From: Oscillospiraceae bacterium
GTDB taxonomy: Bacteria > Bacillota > Clostridia > Oscillospirales > Oscillospiraceae
Assembly: GCA_017516065.1 (NCBI GenBank)
Contig: JAFWDQ010000009.1
Location: 1-50,022 of the forward strand
DNA: 50,022 bases
Direction of reading: 5' to 3'
Position 1 is the stretch's first letter. The number at the start of each line of letters is the position of its first letter. The position numbers were made by a program, and so were the translations under genes. Positions 23,780 through 32,515 of this stretch are shown here, in pieces. The notes below the pieces were generated by a model. The model worked only from the letters and a program-made list of their open reading frames with translations, did no database searches and was not told where the DNA came from.

Positions 23780-25111
23780 TCAGAAAACAGCGGGTTTCAG
23801 TGTCCAGGTCTGGAGACGGGTCTGCTCAAAGATGTTCCGGGGAGCAAAATCGGGAGCCCACAGCACCCAGTTGCCTCCGAAAACATAGTCAAAGTTGACG
23901 TTGTCGCCGGCCTTGAGGCGCCCGGTCACGACCTCCTGCTCATCCTCGCCGGCAGCGATCGCTCTGGCGATGGTGGCATAGGCGTCCACGGGACTGATGA
24001 AGTTATCACCCACGCGGTACAGACTCTTGAGCTGCTTGAAGCCCAGTACCGTTTCGTGCTCGCGGAAGATCACCTCGGCCAGTTCCCTGGCGGAGACCTT
24101 GGAGGAGACGACGCTCTTCTCTTCCTTTTCAGGGCCGTAATACAGTTCGGGTACCAGCATGCGGCCGGTGAGATAGCGTGCCATCAGGTTCAGCATCTCG
24201 GAAGCGGCGCAGCAGGCGCCGCCGATCTCGGCGTAGTCGGCCTCGGTGCCTTTCTTTGCGGCTGCCAGGATATCCGCCTCAGTGATCTTGCGGAAACGCT
24301 GATGCTCATAACGCAGGGACTCCTGCGCAGTCACATACTCCGTGTCATCTCTGGCAGAGGTATAGGCGATGAACTTGCGGTACTGATCGATCAGTTTGTC
24401 AAGCTCGCCCTCGGGGCGCAGGGGGGCAGGAACAAGGTAAGGAGGATTTTTCCCGCCTGCAAAGTTCACCTCATCCCAGAACTCGGTGGTGCACAGCTCA
24501 TGGGGATGGTCATAGATGGACAGAAATACGGTATCGGTGCAGTCGAGATTCATCGCCTCAAAGTCGGCGATCATTTTCCCCTCCGTGCCGTCCTTCACGA
24601 GATGGGTCAGATTATTCAGCTTGGTATAGCACAGGACGCCGCCATACCAGAAGGGCTGGCCGTTGATCCCTACGATGTCATGCACATCCAGATAAGTCGG
24701 CACGCCCCACTTGCGCAGAGCGGGAAAGACCTGCGGCGCCCAGGCCACGCCGGGGTGGCCGTAGCTGGTCAGATTCTGGCCGCACAGGGTCTTCAGCCGC
24801 TCAAAGCCGGGATACTCTCTGCGGTCAAAGTCCGCAGCGCCCTCCTTGAAGCCCATATATTCCAGATATTCGGTGGGGACGGGATGTACGCTGTGATCCG
24901 TCATGTGAAAGCTCATCTCGTGATCATGCATCATGGACAGGATGTCCGCTCTGCCGTTTTGGATCAGCTGCTCGTACTTTTTGACGCACAGCTTCAGGGT
25001 GGTCTTCACACCGCTCTCCTGCAGCATCTTCAACAGACGATAGAGGGCTTCTTCGGTTTCCGGTGTAACGTAGTCTTCGACGTCAAACCAGAGTAAAATT
25101 TTACGATTCAT
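23780..25111 (-). CDS. NodB-fold (polysaccharide deacetylase/allantoinase-like) hydrolase
   Basis: 443 residues. The N-terminus KILLWFDVEDYVTPETEEAL matches the first motif of the NodB homology fold, with Asp-Val-Glu-Asp providing the catalytic base and metal Asp. EMSFHMTDHSVHP near residue 65 fits the second, metal-binding HxxxH motif. VPTYLDVHDI continues the barrel. There is no signal peptide, unlike cell-wall deacetylases, so a cytoplasmic substrate is likely. Cytoplasmic NodB proteins include the PuuE-type allantoinases that open cyclic amides. The C-terminal 200 residues are not recognised. AAAGGAGA precedes the ATG. Lies between the creatininase-family and lyase genes. Confidence 0.7.
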   Translation of the reverse strand: MNRKILLWFDVEDYVTPETEEALYRLLKMLQESGVKTTLKLCVKKYEQLIQNGRADILSMMHDHEMSFHMTDHSVHPVPTEYLEYMGFKEGAADFDRREYPGFERLKTLCGQNLTSYGHPGVAWAPQVFPALRKWGVPTYLDVHDIVGINGQPFWYGGVLCYTKLNNLTHLVKDGTEGKMIADFEAMNLDCTDTVFLSIYDHPHELCTTEFWDEVNFAGGKNPPYLVPAPLRPEGELDKLIDQYRKFIAYTSARDDTEYVTAQESLRYEHQRFRKITEADILAAAKKGTEADYAEIGGACCAASEMLNLMARYLTGRMLVPELYYGPEKEEKSVVSSKVSARELAEVIFREHETVLGFKQLKSLYRVGDNFISPVDAYATIARAIAAGEDEQEVVTGRLKAGDNVNFDYVFGGNWVLWAPDFAPRNIFEQTRLQTWTLKPAVF

Positions 25112-25140
25112 AGCGGTCTCCTTTCTGACGGGTGGTCGGC

Positions 25141-25917
25141 TCAGCCCTTAAATTCATCCGTAACGCCGGTGGTCCTGTAGTCCCAGTTCCTCTCATCCAG
25201 CATCCGGATCTCGCGCACCATGCACTCCACCAGAGCGTCGGCCATCATGCGGCCTTTTTCGGCAGTTGCTATGGTGGGGTCTCCGGTAGCGGCGCTGGCG
25301 GTGATTTCGGAGAAATCCCACTTGATCGCGGAGTAGGTGGGCAGATGATCGGGCACATAGCCCTTCGCCAGCTCCGGCTCGTTCCACTGAGGATACAGGT
25401 GGTAAGCAATGGAAGATTCGCCTTCACCGGCATGTCCCTCGCCGTTCATGACCCCAAAGGTGCCTTCAGGCAGCAGTTTGCCGGCAACGGACCACCACTG
25501 ATCCAGCGCGGCGATACGGGCCTGAGGATACTTCTCCTTGATCTTGCGGGAAGCGATCTCAATGGGGGCGATATTACCGTCATGGCCGTTCAAAATATAG
25601 ATCTTATACATACCGTTGCGCATACAGGACTCCAGATAATCGTAGATCACGGCGGTGGTGGTGTCATAGGACAGCGTCAGGGTGAACGGAAACGTGTCAT
25701 AGTGGCCGCTGTAGCCGACAGTGATGGGCGGCAGCACCATCAGATCATCAAAGTGATCCGCCACCTTGCAGGAGAGCATATAGGAAACCAGGGTATCCGT
25801 ACCTTCGGCCAGATGAGGGCCATGGGCTTCGCAGGAACCCACGGCGAGAATCGCCTTGCTGAATTTGCGCTCTTTCACCTGATGGGCCGTCAGTTTCAAC
25901 AGTTCATTGTTTGCCAT
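25141..25917 (-). CDS. Creatininase-family amidohydrolase
   Basis: 258 residues, one creatininase domain. Metal and catalytic residues are in VGSCEAHGPHLAEGTDT (Glu, His, Asp) near residue 30, LNGHDGN (His) near 115, and GEGHAGEGESS (Glu) near 165. Members open cyclic amides (creatinine), remove formyl groups (FAPy intermediates in deazaflavin synthesis) or cut peptides (MftE in mycofactocin). No creatine or mycofactocin genes are present, so the substrate is unknown. The start MANN was chosen by spacing to GGAGG; MAMANN two codons earlier is possible. First gene of a four-gene operon with its own extended -10 promoter. Confidence 0.88.
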   Translation of the reverse strand: MANNELLKLTAHQVKERKFSKAILAVGSCEAHGPHLAEGTDTLVSYMLSCKVADHFDDLMVLPPITVGYSGHYDTFPFTLTLSYDTTTAVIYDYLESCMRNGMYKIYILNGHDGNIAPIEIASRKIKEKYPQARIAALDQWWSVAGKLLPEGTFGVMNGEGHAGEGESSIAYHLYPQWNEPELAKGYVPDHLPTYSAIKWDFSEITASAATGDPTIATAEKGRMMADALVECMVREIRMLDERNWDYRTTGVTDEFKG

Positions 25918-25984
25918 AGCCATAAACCTCCATATTTCCATATCTATCGTACGTCATGCAGACATACAAAGCAGACTTGCCTCC

Positions 25985-26013
25985 ATTATAACACGAAACG
26001 TGGAAAAAGCATT
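25985..26013 (-). promoter_or_regulatory. Extended -10 promoter of the catabolic operon
   Basis: TGTTATAAT on the minus strand (TATAAT at 25985-25990 with an upstream TG) in an AT-rich stretch; the -35 position is not well matched. Confidence 0.7.
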
Positions 26014-26033
26014 TCTTTTTTTCATTTTCGGAG

Positions 26034-26070
26034 AAAAAAGGGATGAGCAGAAAAATCTGCTCATCCCTTT
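26034..26070 (-). terminator. Terminator of the Liv-type ABC operon
   Basis: AAAGGGATGAGCAG (26037-26050) pairs with CTGCTCATCCCTTT (26057-26070), followed on the minus strand by a T run. It divides the transporter operon from the catabolic operon. Confidence 0.92.
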
Positions 26071-26105
26071 GTATGTTCAGCTGAGGATTTCGTAGAGATC
26101 TGCGG

Positions 26106-27338
26106 TCAGGCCTGGTTCTTGAGGAAGCTCAGAGCACCGTCCACAGCCTGGGTAATCACGACGGTCTTGGCGGGAACGTGATTGTCGGGAGTATAGCTGA
26201 TGGTACCGGTCACGCACTCCAGACCCTGGATATGCTCCAGATTGTCGCGGATGTTGGCGGGGGTGATGTCGTCGCCGCACATCTCGATCGCCTTGGCAAT
26301 GACCATCATGCAGTCATAGCCCAGAGCGGCAAAGGCGTTCTCGGGGGGATAGCCGTACTCCTCGGTGTAGTCGGCGATGAAGTTCTGCACGATGGGGGAA
26401 TCGTCGGAGGTGGCATAGTGAGTGGCAACATAGACATCCTGATTGGCCAGATCACCGGCAACGCCCCACAGATCGCTGTCCCAGCCGTCGCCGGACATCA
26501 TGGGAGCGGTGGCGCCGGCCTGACGGAACTGCTGGATGACAGTGGAAGCGTCGTCGGGACCGGTGGACATGAACATGATATCAGCTTCGCCGTTGGCCAG
26601 ATAACGCTGGACCTGAGCGGAATAATCCAGATCGCCGGTGGTGGAGTAGTCCGTCAGAACGATCTCACCGCCCAGCTCCTCGAACTTGTCGATAAAGTAC
26701 TGGGCCAGGTTGGTGGTGTAGGACATGGCGTTGTCGATCATGACGTAAGCGGTGCGGGCGCCCAGCTCCTCATACGCATAGGAGGCGGCAGCCTCGGCGC
26801 AGACGTTGTCGCCGAAAGCGGTCATGAAGGAACAGTTGCCGTTCACCTCGGGAATGTCAGGGGTGGTGGCGCCGGAGAAGACGATGGGGATACCGGCAGC
26901 CTGGGCAACGGCGCCGGCAGCGTAAGCATAGTCGGAGTCGGACAGACCGCCGATGACGATGGCGCCGTCGGTGTTGATCAGCTGCGTGGCGTTGTTGGCG
27001 CACACGGTCTGGTCCGTCTGGCCGTCATAGGTGACGTACTTGAGCATGTGGCCGTTGATGCCGCCGTTTTCATTGATCTGCTTGATGGCCAGAGCGAAAG
27101 CCTGCTGGGCGGGGGCATCGATGGGGGACTGGAAGCCGGTGACATTGAAGATGCCGCCGACAACGATGTCCTCACCCTCAGCCAGGGGAGTGCCGGTGTT
27201 TTCAGCGGCCTGCTCGGGCGCGCTGCCGTCATCAGGAGCAGGAGCGGGCTCGTTGCCGCCGCCGGCGCCGCAGGCGGCCAGGCTCAGGGCCAGGACGAGC
27301 GCCAAAACGAGAGCTAAGATTTTTGTCAGTTTAGTCAT
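26106..27338 (-). CDS. Liv-type ABC transporter substrate-binding lipoprotein
   Basis: 410 residues. Lipoprotein signal LALSLAACGAGGG with the lipobox Cys at about 23, then a Gly/Pro/Asp linker and a periplasmic-binding-protein type 1 fold of the LivJ/AmiC family (IVVGGIFNVTGFQSPIDAPA; ALAIKQINENGGING). It captures the ligand outside the membrane and delivers it to the LivHM channel. The family binds branched-chain amino acids, amides, urea and other small molecules; nothing in the sequence fixes the ligand. Last gene of its operon, 51 bases after livM. Unusually, it comes after rather than before the membrane and ATPase genes. Confidence 0.93.
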   Translation of the reverse strand: MTKLTKILALVLALVLALSLAACGAGGGNEPAPAPDDGSAPEQAAENTGTPLAEGEDIVVGGIFNVTGFQSPIDAPAQQAFALAIKQINENGGINGHMLKYVTYDGQTDQTVCANNATQLINTDGAIVIGGLSDSDYAYAAGAVAQAAGIPIVFSGATTPDIPEVNGNCSFMTAFGDNVCAEAAASYAYEELGARTAYVMIDNAMSYTTNLAQYFIDKFEELGGEIVLTDYSTTGDLDYSAQVQRYLANGEADIMFMSTGPDDASTVIQQFRQAGATAPMMSGDGWDSDLWGVAGDLANQDVYVATHYATSDDSPIVQNFIADYTEEYGYPPENAFAALGYDCMMVIAKAIEMCGDDITPANIRDNLEHIQGLECVTGTISYTPDNHVPAKTVVITQAVDGALSFLKNQA

Positions 27339-27389
27339 TTTGTTTCCTCCATAAATTATTTTACAAATGCCGGAGCATTTATAAGCAAG

Positions 27390-28544
27390 TCAGGGTGCCT
27401 TCTTTTCCATGCGCAGCTTCTTGCGGGAAGCGCTCCATGCAGATATCCTGACGGGGATATCCGCGAAATATCGGGGGATCTTTGCCCATTCGCCTTTTTT
27501 GAAGAGAGCCGTATACGTGCTTTTTCTGAAATAGGTGTCGAGAATGATCTCGCTGTTGCCCATCAGGCCCTGTCTGCGGAAGATGATCAGGATAATGATG
27601 AACGCTGCCATGATGATATTGGCCAGGCCGAACAGCTGAGGCAGGCGCGTGCCGAACAGCACCATGCCGTTTTCCAGATTTTGCAGCAGAGACGGTACGA
27701 TCGTATAGAAGATGGCGCCCAGGAACGAGCCGGACAGGGAGCCCATGCCGCCGATGATGGAAATCTCCACGATGGCGAAGCTGCGGGTAAAGCTAAACGC
27801 AGCAGAAGAGATCGTGGTCAGATAATGGGCATAGAGGCCGCCGCCCACGCCGGCAAAGAATGCGCTGAAGGCGAAGATGGACAGCTTCTTGGAGACAAGG
27901 TTGATACCCAGTGTCTGAGCGGCCGTGGGGTCGTCGCGCATGGCCTTCAGACCGCGGCCGTAGGCGGAGTGAACCAGTCTGTACATAATGAACAGGCAGA
28001 CGATCAAGACGATCCAGACCGGCCAGACGGTGGACTGCGCGGGAATACCGGTCAGCCCGCGGGAGCCGTAGGTGAACTGCTCCTCGTTATCCACGACGGC
28101 GCCGACAATAACGATCAGCGCCAGCGTGGCAACGCTCAGGTAATGACCTTTGGTCCGCACCACGGGGAAGGCGATCACCAGAGATACCACCGCCGCGGCC
28201 AGGCCGCCCAGGATCAGCGCAATCGGATACGGCAGCGACGTGTGGATCATGAAGTTGGGCAGACCGGGACAATGGGCGGCAAGCACGTTGGGCGCAACGG
28301 TGAAGAAAGATGTCATGTACGCGCCGATGCACATGAAGGCCGCATGACCCATGGAGAACATACCGGAGAAGCCGTTGACCAGATTCAGACTGGCGCAAAG
28401 CAGACTGTACATGCCGATCGTCACGATCAGGCTCGTGATGTAGCTCTTGGGCGCTCCGGCGGCCAGGATCAGAATGACCAGCGGAATGACGATAAACGCG
28501 ATAAAGCGCAGGACGGGGACGTCCTTGAATTTCAGCGGACTCAT
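27390..28544 (-). CDS. livM: Liv-type ABC transporter permease LivM
   Basis: 384 residues with about ten hydrophobic segments. LivM signatures are NLVNGFSGMFSMGHAAFMCI near residue 50 and the loop RDDPTAAQTLGINLVSKKL, which contacts the ATPases. It pairs with LivH to form the channel. The C-terminal 40 residues are basic and cytoplasmic. Its start overlaps the livH stop by one base. Confidence 0.95.
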   Translation of the reverse strand: MSPLKFKDVPVLRFIAFIVIPLVILILAAGAPKSYITSLIVTIGMYSLLCASLNLVNGFSGMFSMGHAAFMCIGAYMTSFFTVAPNVLAAHCPGLPNFMIHTSLPYPIALILGGLAAAVVSLVIAFPVVRTKGHYLSVATLALIVIVGAVVDNEEQFTYGSRGLTGIPAQSTVWPVWIVLIVCLFIMYRLVHSAYGRGLKAMRDDPTAAQTLGINLVSKKLSIFAFSAFFAGVGGGLYAHYLTTISSAAFSFTRSFAIVEISIIGGMGSLSGSFLGAIFYTIVPSLLQNLENGMVLFGTRLPQLFGLANIIMAAFIIILIIFRRQGLMGNSEIILDTYFRKSTYTALFKKGEWAKIPRYFADIPVRISAWSASRKKLRMEKKAP

Positions 28545-29440
28545 CAGCTGCGCCCCCCTTCCTGTTTGCCGAATATGCCGTTGGGACGGAAGAGCAGGAT
28601 GACGATCATGGCGGCAAAGACGAACGCGTCACGATAGTTGGTCAGATTTGTGGGGACCAGACCGGCGAACAGCATTTCCGCGATGCCGATTATGAACGCG
28701 CCGAGAACGGAGCCGCCGAGTGAGCCGATCCCGCCGATGACAGCGGCGCAGAAGGCTTTCAGGCTCGGCGTAAAGCCCAGAGTGGGATAAACGGTGCCGT
28801 AATCGCCGCTCATCATGAAACCGGCCAGCGCCGCCAGGGCGGAGCCCACGGCGAAGGTGAACATGATGACGCGGTTGATATTGATGCCCATCAGCATGGC
28901 CGCCTTGCGGTTTTCGCTGCAGGCGCGCATGGCCACACCGATGCGGGTCTTGCGGATGATGATGGTCAGGATGATCAGCGCGGCCGCGGTGACGCCGAAG
29001 GTCACGAAGCTGATGGTCTTAATGGTAAAGGGGCCGATCCGGTTGGCGACGCTCAGCCACGCGGGCAGCTTGACGGGCATACGCTGCGCCGTCCATATCA
29101 TTGTCATCAGATTTTGCAGGATCGTGGAGACAGCCAGAGAGGAGATCAGCACGGTTTCCTCGGCGGCGGAGCGCAGGGGCCTGTACGCGCAGCGTTCCAT
29201 GATCAGGCCCACCGCGATAGACAGGATTACGGAAATGATCATCGTCGCCCAGAACGGCAGCCCGAGGCTTATCATCAGCGCGATCATGAAGTAAACGCCC
29301 AGCGTCATGATATCGCCGTGGGCGAAGTTGATCAGGCGAAGGATGCCGTAGACCATGGCGTAGCCGACGGCAATCAGCGCATATACGCTGCCCAGACGCA
29401 GACCGCTGATCAGCATCGTAAGAAAATAAGTCAGTGTCAT
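28544..29440 (-). CDS. livH: Liv-type ABC transporter permease LivH
   Basis: 298 residues with about eight hydrophobic segments. The N-terminal GLRLGSVYALIAVGYAMVYG and LRLINFAHGDIMTLGVYF are the LivH signature; ACSENRKAAMLMGININRVI is the ATPase-contacting loop. Forms the channel with LivM. Overlaps livF by four bases. Confidence 0.95.
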   Translation of the reverse strand: MTLTYFLTMLISGLRLGSVYALIAVGYAMVYGILRLINFAHGDIMTLGVYFMIALMISLGLPFWATMIISVILSIAVGLIMERCAYRPLRSAAEETVLISSLAVSTILQNLMTMIWTAQRMPVKLPAWLSVANRIGPFTIKTISFVTFGVTAAALIILTIIIRKTRIGVAMRACSENRKAAMLMGININRVIMFTFAVGSALAALAGFMMSGDYGTVYPTLGFTPSLKAFCAAVIGGIGSLGGSVLGAFIIGIAEMLFAGLVPTNLTNYRDAFVFAAMIVILLFRPNGIFGKQEGGRS

Positions 29441-30150
29441 ACGTCTCCGCCCAGATATGCGTCGCGAACGCGCTCGTCGTTCAGCAGATCTGCGCTCCTC
29501 CCTTCCAGCGTGATGCGGCCGCTCTCCATGATATAGGCGCGGTCGGTAAACTCAAGCGCCTCGTAGGCGTTCTGTTCAATGAGAAAGATGGTGGTCCCCT
29601 GCTCGTTCAGGGTGCGCAGGACCTTGAACACCTCCTGCGTCATCAGCGGGGACAGGCCCATGCTCGGCTCGTCCAGCAGCAGGAGCTTTGGGGAAGTCAT
29701 CAGCGCGCGGCAGATAGCCAGCATCTGCTGCTCGCCGCCGGACAGGGTGCCGGCAGTCTGCTTCCTGCGCTCGCGAATGATGGGGAACAGATTCATGCCG
29801 AATTCCATGTTGGCCTTGATCTTGGCCTTGTCCCGTTCCAGATAGGCGCCCATCTTCAGGTTGTCCTCAACGCTGAGCTTGGTGAACACCTGGCGCCCCT
29901 CCGGGACCTGCACGATCCCCATCTGCACGATCTTATCTGCCGGCAGGGAGGTTATGTCCACACCGTCAAAGAAGATCTTGCCGGAGGCGATCTTCAGCAG
30001 GGAGGAGATCGCGTGAAGCGTGGTGGTCTTGCCGGCGCCGTTGGCGCCGATCAGGGAGACGGCCTCGTGGTCGTTGACCGTGAGGCTGATGCCGTCGACA
30101 GCGGTAATGCCGCCGTAGCGGACCTTAAGGTCTCTGATTTCAAGCATCAC
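29437..30150 (-). CDS. livF: Liv-type ABC transporter ATPase LivF
   Basis: 237 residues. Walker A GANGAGKTT near residue 35, signature LSGGEQQML near 135, Walker B LLLLDEPSMGL, and the LivF-typical IVQVPEGRQVFTKLSVEDNL. One of two ATPases driving the importer. Overlaps both neighbours by four bases (ATGA type), so the set is translated as a block. Confidence 0.96.
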   Translation of the reverse strand: MMLEIRDLKVRYGGITAVDGISLTVNDHEAVSLIGANGAGKTTTLHAISSLLKIASGKIFFDGVDITSLPADKIVQMGIVQVPEGRQVFTKLSVEDNLKMGAYLERDKAKIKANMEFGMNLFPIIRERRKQTAGTLSGGEQQMLAICRALMTSPKLLLLDEPSMGLSPLMTQEVFKVLRTLNEQGTTIFLIEQNAYEALEFTDRAYIMESGRITLEGRSADLLNDERVRDAYLGGDV

Positions 30151-30914
30151 TCAGCCCTCCCCAGGTACGCCGCGACAACGTGCGGGTTGCTGCGGATCTC
30201 TTCGGGCAGACCCTCGGCGATGACCTCGCCGGTCGCCATCACGTAAATATACTCACAAAGGCTCATGATGACCTTCATGTCATGCTCGATAAGCAGGATC
30301 GTCAGGTGATTGTCTTTCTGGATACGGCGGATCACCTCCACCAGATCCATGCTTTCCTGCGGGTTCATGCCGGCGGCGGGCTCGTCCAGCAGAAGCAGCC
30401 TGGGATTGGCCGCCAGAATACGGGCGATCTCCAGACGGCGCTGCAGGCCGTAGGGAAGAGAACCGGCCTGGGCGTTGGCATATTCGCTGACGCCCATGAT
30501 CTCCAGTTTTTCCATCGCCTTGTCGCGAAGCTCTTTTTCCTTTTCATGATAACGGGGAAGCTGCAGGATGCCCGTCACCAAATGATAGGGCTTTTCGATC
30601 TGTGCGCCGATGATAACATTCTCCAGAACGGTCATTTTATTAAAGAGGCGAAGGTTCTGATATGTACGCACGATGCCCAGGTGGGCGATCTTATGGGGCT
30701 TCACGCCGGTGATGTTCTTCCCGTCAAAAATGATCTCGCCGGACGTAGGCCTCAAAACGCCGGAAAGCATATTGATAACAGTCGTCTTGCCGGCGCCGTT
30801 GGTGCCGATCAGACCATAGATATGACCGGGCTCCAGACTGCAGGAAAAGTTCTTGACTGCCGTAAGGCCGCTGAAGCGCATGACGCAGTCTTTGGCTTCC
30901 AAAATCGGAGGCAT
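30147..30914 (-). CDS. livG: Liv-type ABC transporter ATPase LivG
   Basis: 255 residues. Walker A GTNGAGKTT near residue 38, the LivG-typical insertion IVRTYQNLRLFNKMTVLENV, signature-like LPYGLQRRLEIARIL, and Walker B LLLLDEPAAGMNPQE. First gene of the five-gene transporter operon. GGAGG lies 11 bases upstream of the ATG, slightly far. The promoter and a tandem 11-bp repeat lie about 70-120 bases upstream. Confidence 0.96.
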   Translation of the reverse strand: MPPILEAKDCVMRFSGLTAVKNFSCSLEPGHIYGLIGTNGAGKTTVINMLSGVLRPTSGEIIFDGKNITGVKPHKIAHLGIVRTYQNLRLFNKMTVLENVIIGAQIEKPYHLVTGILQLPRYHEKEKELRDKAMEKLEIMGVSEYANAQAGSLPYGLQRRLEIARILAANPRLLLLDEPAAGMNPQESMDLVEVIRRIQKDNHLTILLIEHDMKVIMSLCEYIYVMATGEVIAEGLPEEIRSNPHVVAAYLGRAE

Positions 30915-30983
30915 GGATCAGGCCACCTCCTGTTCCAAGAAAATTAAAAAATGACAGCTGCCGTCCAGGCAGATTAAACTCAG

Positions 30984-31005
30984 CGCGAATTTAACGCGAA
31001 TTTAA
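30984..31005. promoter_or_regulatory. Tandem CGCGAATTTAA repeat, operator candidate
   Basis: Two perfect adjacent copies (30984-30994, 30995-31005) cover the predicted transcription start of the livG promoter. AATTTAA is partly self-complementary. A bound repressor there would block the operon. The remaining 350-base intergenic region is AT-rich, with no gene and no clear terminator. Confidence 0.5.
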
Positions 31006-31008
31006 TTT

Positions 31009-31037
31009 ATTATACGATAAATCCACCGGCAACGCAA
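31009..31037 (-). promoter_or_regulatory. Promoter of the Liv-type ABC operon
   Basis: TTGCGT (31032-31037), 17 bases, a perfect TATAAT (31009-31014) on the minus strand. Confidence 0.78.
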
Positions 31038-31206
31038 CGCTGTTTTTTCAAATATTTCATGTTTTTTGACATGCTTTGCAAAATCAGGACGTCCTTCCTG
31101 CGAAACAGGTGCAGGATCGAAACGCAGCGCCTTTTCTTTTTCGTGTGAAAGCGGACATTCCTGACGCGGGCGGGTCGGCCCGTTTGCAAGTTTCTGAATT
31201 TTTGAA

Positions 31207-31235
31207 TTGCCGCGCCCTGCATTCAGTGATATGAT
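31207..31235 (+). promoter_or_regulatory. Promoter of the racemase gene
   Basis: TTGCCG (31207-31212), 17 bases, TATGAT (31230-31235), followed by an AT-rich start region. Confidence 0.65.
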
Positions 31236-31265
31236 AAATTATAAATTATTCCGGGAGGATTCGCC

Positions 31266-32330
31266 ATGTATCCGCAGCTGTTGATCGACCACGGCAAAAT
31301 AATTAAAAATGTTCGCAGAATGATTCAGCTTTGCGCAGATCATAACATCGAAATCACCGGCGTCACGAAAGTGTTCTGCGGTGATCGCCGTATCGCGTCC
31401 ACCTATCTGCGTGGGGGTCTCACCCGTTTGGGGGATTCCCGCGTGGCAAATCTGCGCAAGCTGGAAGGGCTCCCCTGCGAGAAATGGCTGATCCGTATGC
31501 CGATGCTCCATGAAGCAGCGGAAACGGTACGCTATGCGGACGTTTCGCTCAATTCCGAACTGGAGACGCTGCGGGCCCTGAACGACGCCGCCGCCGCGCA
31601 GAACACGGTACATAAAGTGGTGCTGATGTATGACCTGGGCGATCTTCGGGAGGGCTTTTGCGATCCGGACGAGCTGCGGAAGGCAGCGGAGTGGACAAGA
31701 TCCGCACCCGGTCTGGAGCTGATCGGCGTCGGCACAAACCTGACCTGCTTCAGCTTTGTGCACCCGGACACCGAAAAGCTCACCCTGCTGCGGGACGCGG
31801 CACGGAACATTGGCGCGGCGGCCTGCATAAGCGGCGGCAACTCCGCAACGCTGGATCTGATGCTGCGGGGCGGCATCCCGGAGGGAGTGAATCTGCTGCG
31901 GCTCGGGGAAAGCCTTCTCTTCGGCCGTGAGCGCGCCCATTACCGCTATCTGGACGGCACCAGCAACGACGCGTTCCTTCTCGAGGCGGAAGTGATCGAG
32001 GTGAAGGACAAGCCTACTCTGCCCTGGGGCGAGATCGGGCGGGACAGCTACGGAAATACGCCTGTATTTACAGACAGGGGCATTCGCCGGAAGGCCATCT
32101 GTGCGCTGGGAAAGCAGGATACCGATGTGGAGACCATGTGGCCGGTGGACCCCGGCGTGGAGATCCTCGGGGCCAGCAGCGACCACCTGATGCTGGATAT
32201 CACCGACTGCGAAACACCGTACAGGGTCGGCGATGCGGTGCGGTTCCGGCTGGGATACTTTGCGCTGATGCGCGCCTCCACGTCACCGTATGTTTCGAAG
32301 ATCCATTTGAATATGGACTCCGAAGCATAA
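31266..32330 (+). CDS. Ornithine/alanine racemase-family PLP enzyme
   Basis: 354 residues, the length of clostridial ornithine racemase (Orr). The N-terminal PLP barrel has the Schiff-base lysine in IEITGVTKVFCGD near residue 36. LGDSRVANLRKL, SLNSELETLRALN and VVLMYDLGDLREGF follow the Orr pattern closely, and ISGGNSATLDLM holds the phosphate-binding loop. The C-terminal beta domain is present. It probably interconverts L- and D-forms of a basic or related amino acid. The exact substrate is uncertain because relatives include alanine and broad racemases. GGGAGGA precedes the ATG. Divergent from the Liv operon and next to a second importer, which suggests a shared pathway. Confidence 0.85.
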   Translation: MYPQLLIDHGKIIKNVRRMIQLCADHNIEITGVTKVFCGDRRIASTYLRGGLTRLGDSRVANLRKLEGLPCEKWLIRMPMLHEAAETVRYADVSLNSELETLRALNDAAAAQNTVHKVVLMYDLGDLREGFCDPDELRKAAEWTRSAPGLELIGVGTNLTCFSFVHPDTEKLTLLRDAARNIGAAACISGGNSATLDLMLRGGIPEGVNLLRLGESLLFGRERAHYRYLDGTSNDAFLLEAEVIEVKDKPTLPWGEIGRDSYGNTPVFTDRGIRRKAICALGKQDTDVETMWPVDPGVEILGASSDHLMLDITDCETPYRVGDAVRFRLGYFALMRASTSPYVSKIHLNMDSEA

Positions 32331-32429
32331 CCCGCCTTGCGGGAGAAGACAAAAGGTGCGGAAACGTCGCGCTCAAAACGCCCCGCCGAAAAAAAAGCGG
32401 CACGCCCCTGCCGATTGCCCGGGTAGGTA

Positions 32430-32457
32430 TTGACAACTTCTCTCCGGGTGCTATAAT
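32430..32457 (+). promoter_or_regulatory. Strong promoter of the TrpX-like lipoprotein gene
   Basis: Consensus TTGACA (32430-32435), 16 bases, consensus TATAAT (32452-32457). Confidence 0.9.
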
Positions 32458-32515
32458 GATTTCGACTTTTAGTTTAACGATTGAAAGTGTAAAAGTATTA
32501 TTGGGAGGTAACAGA

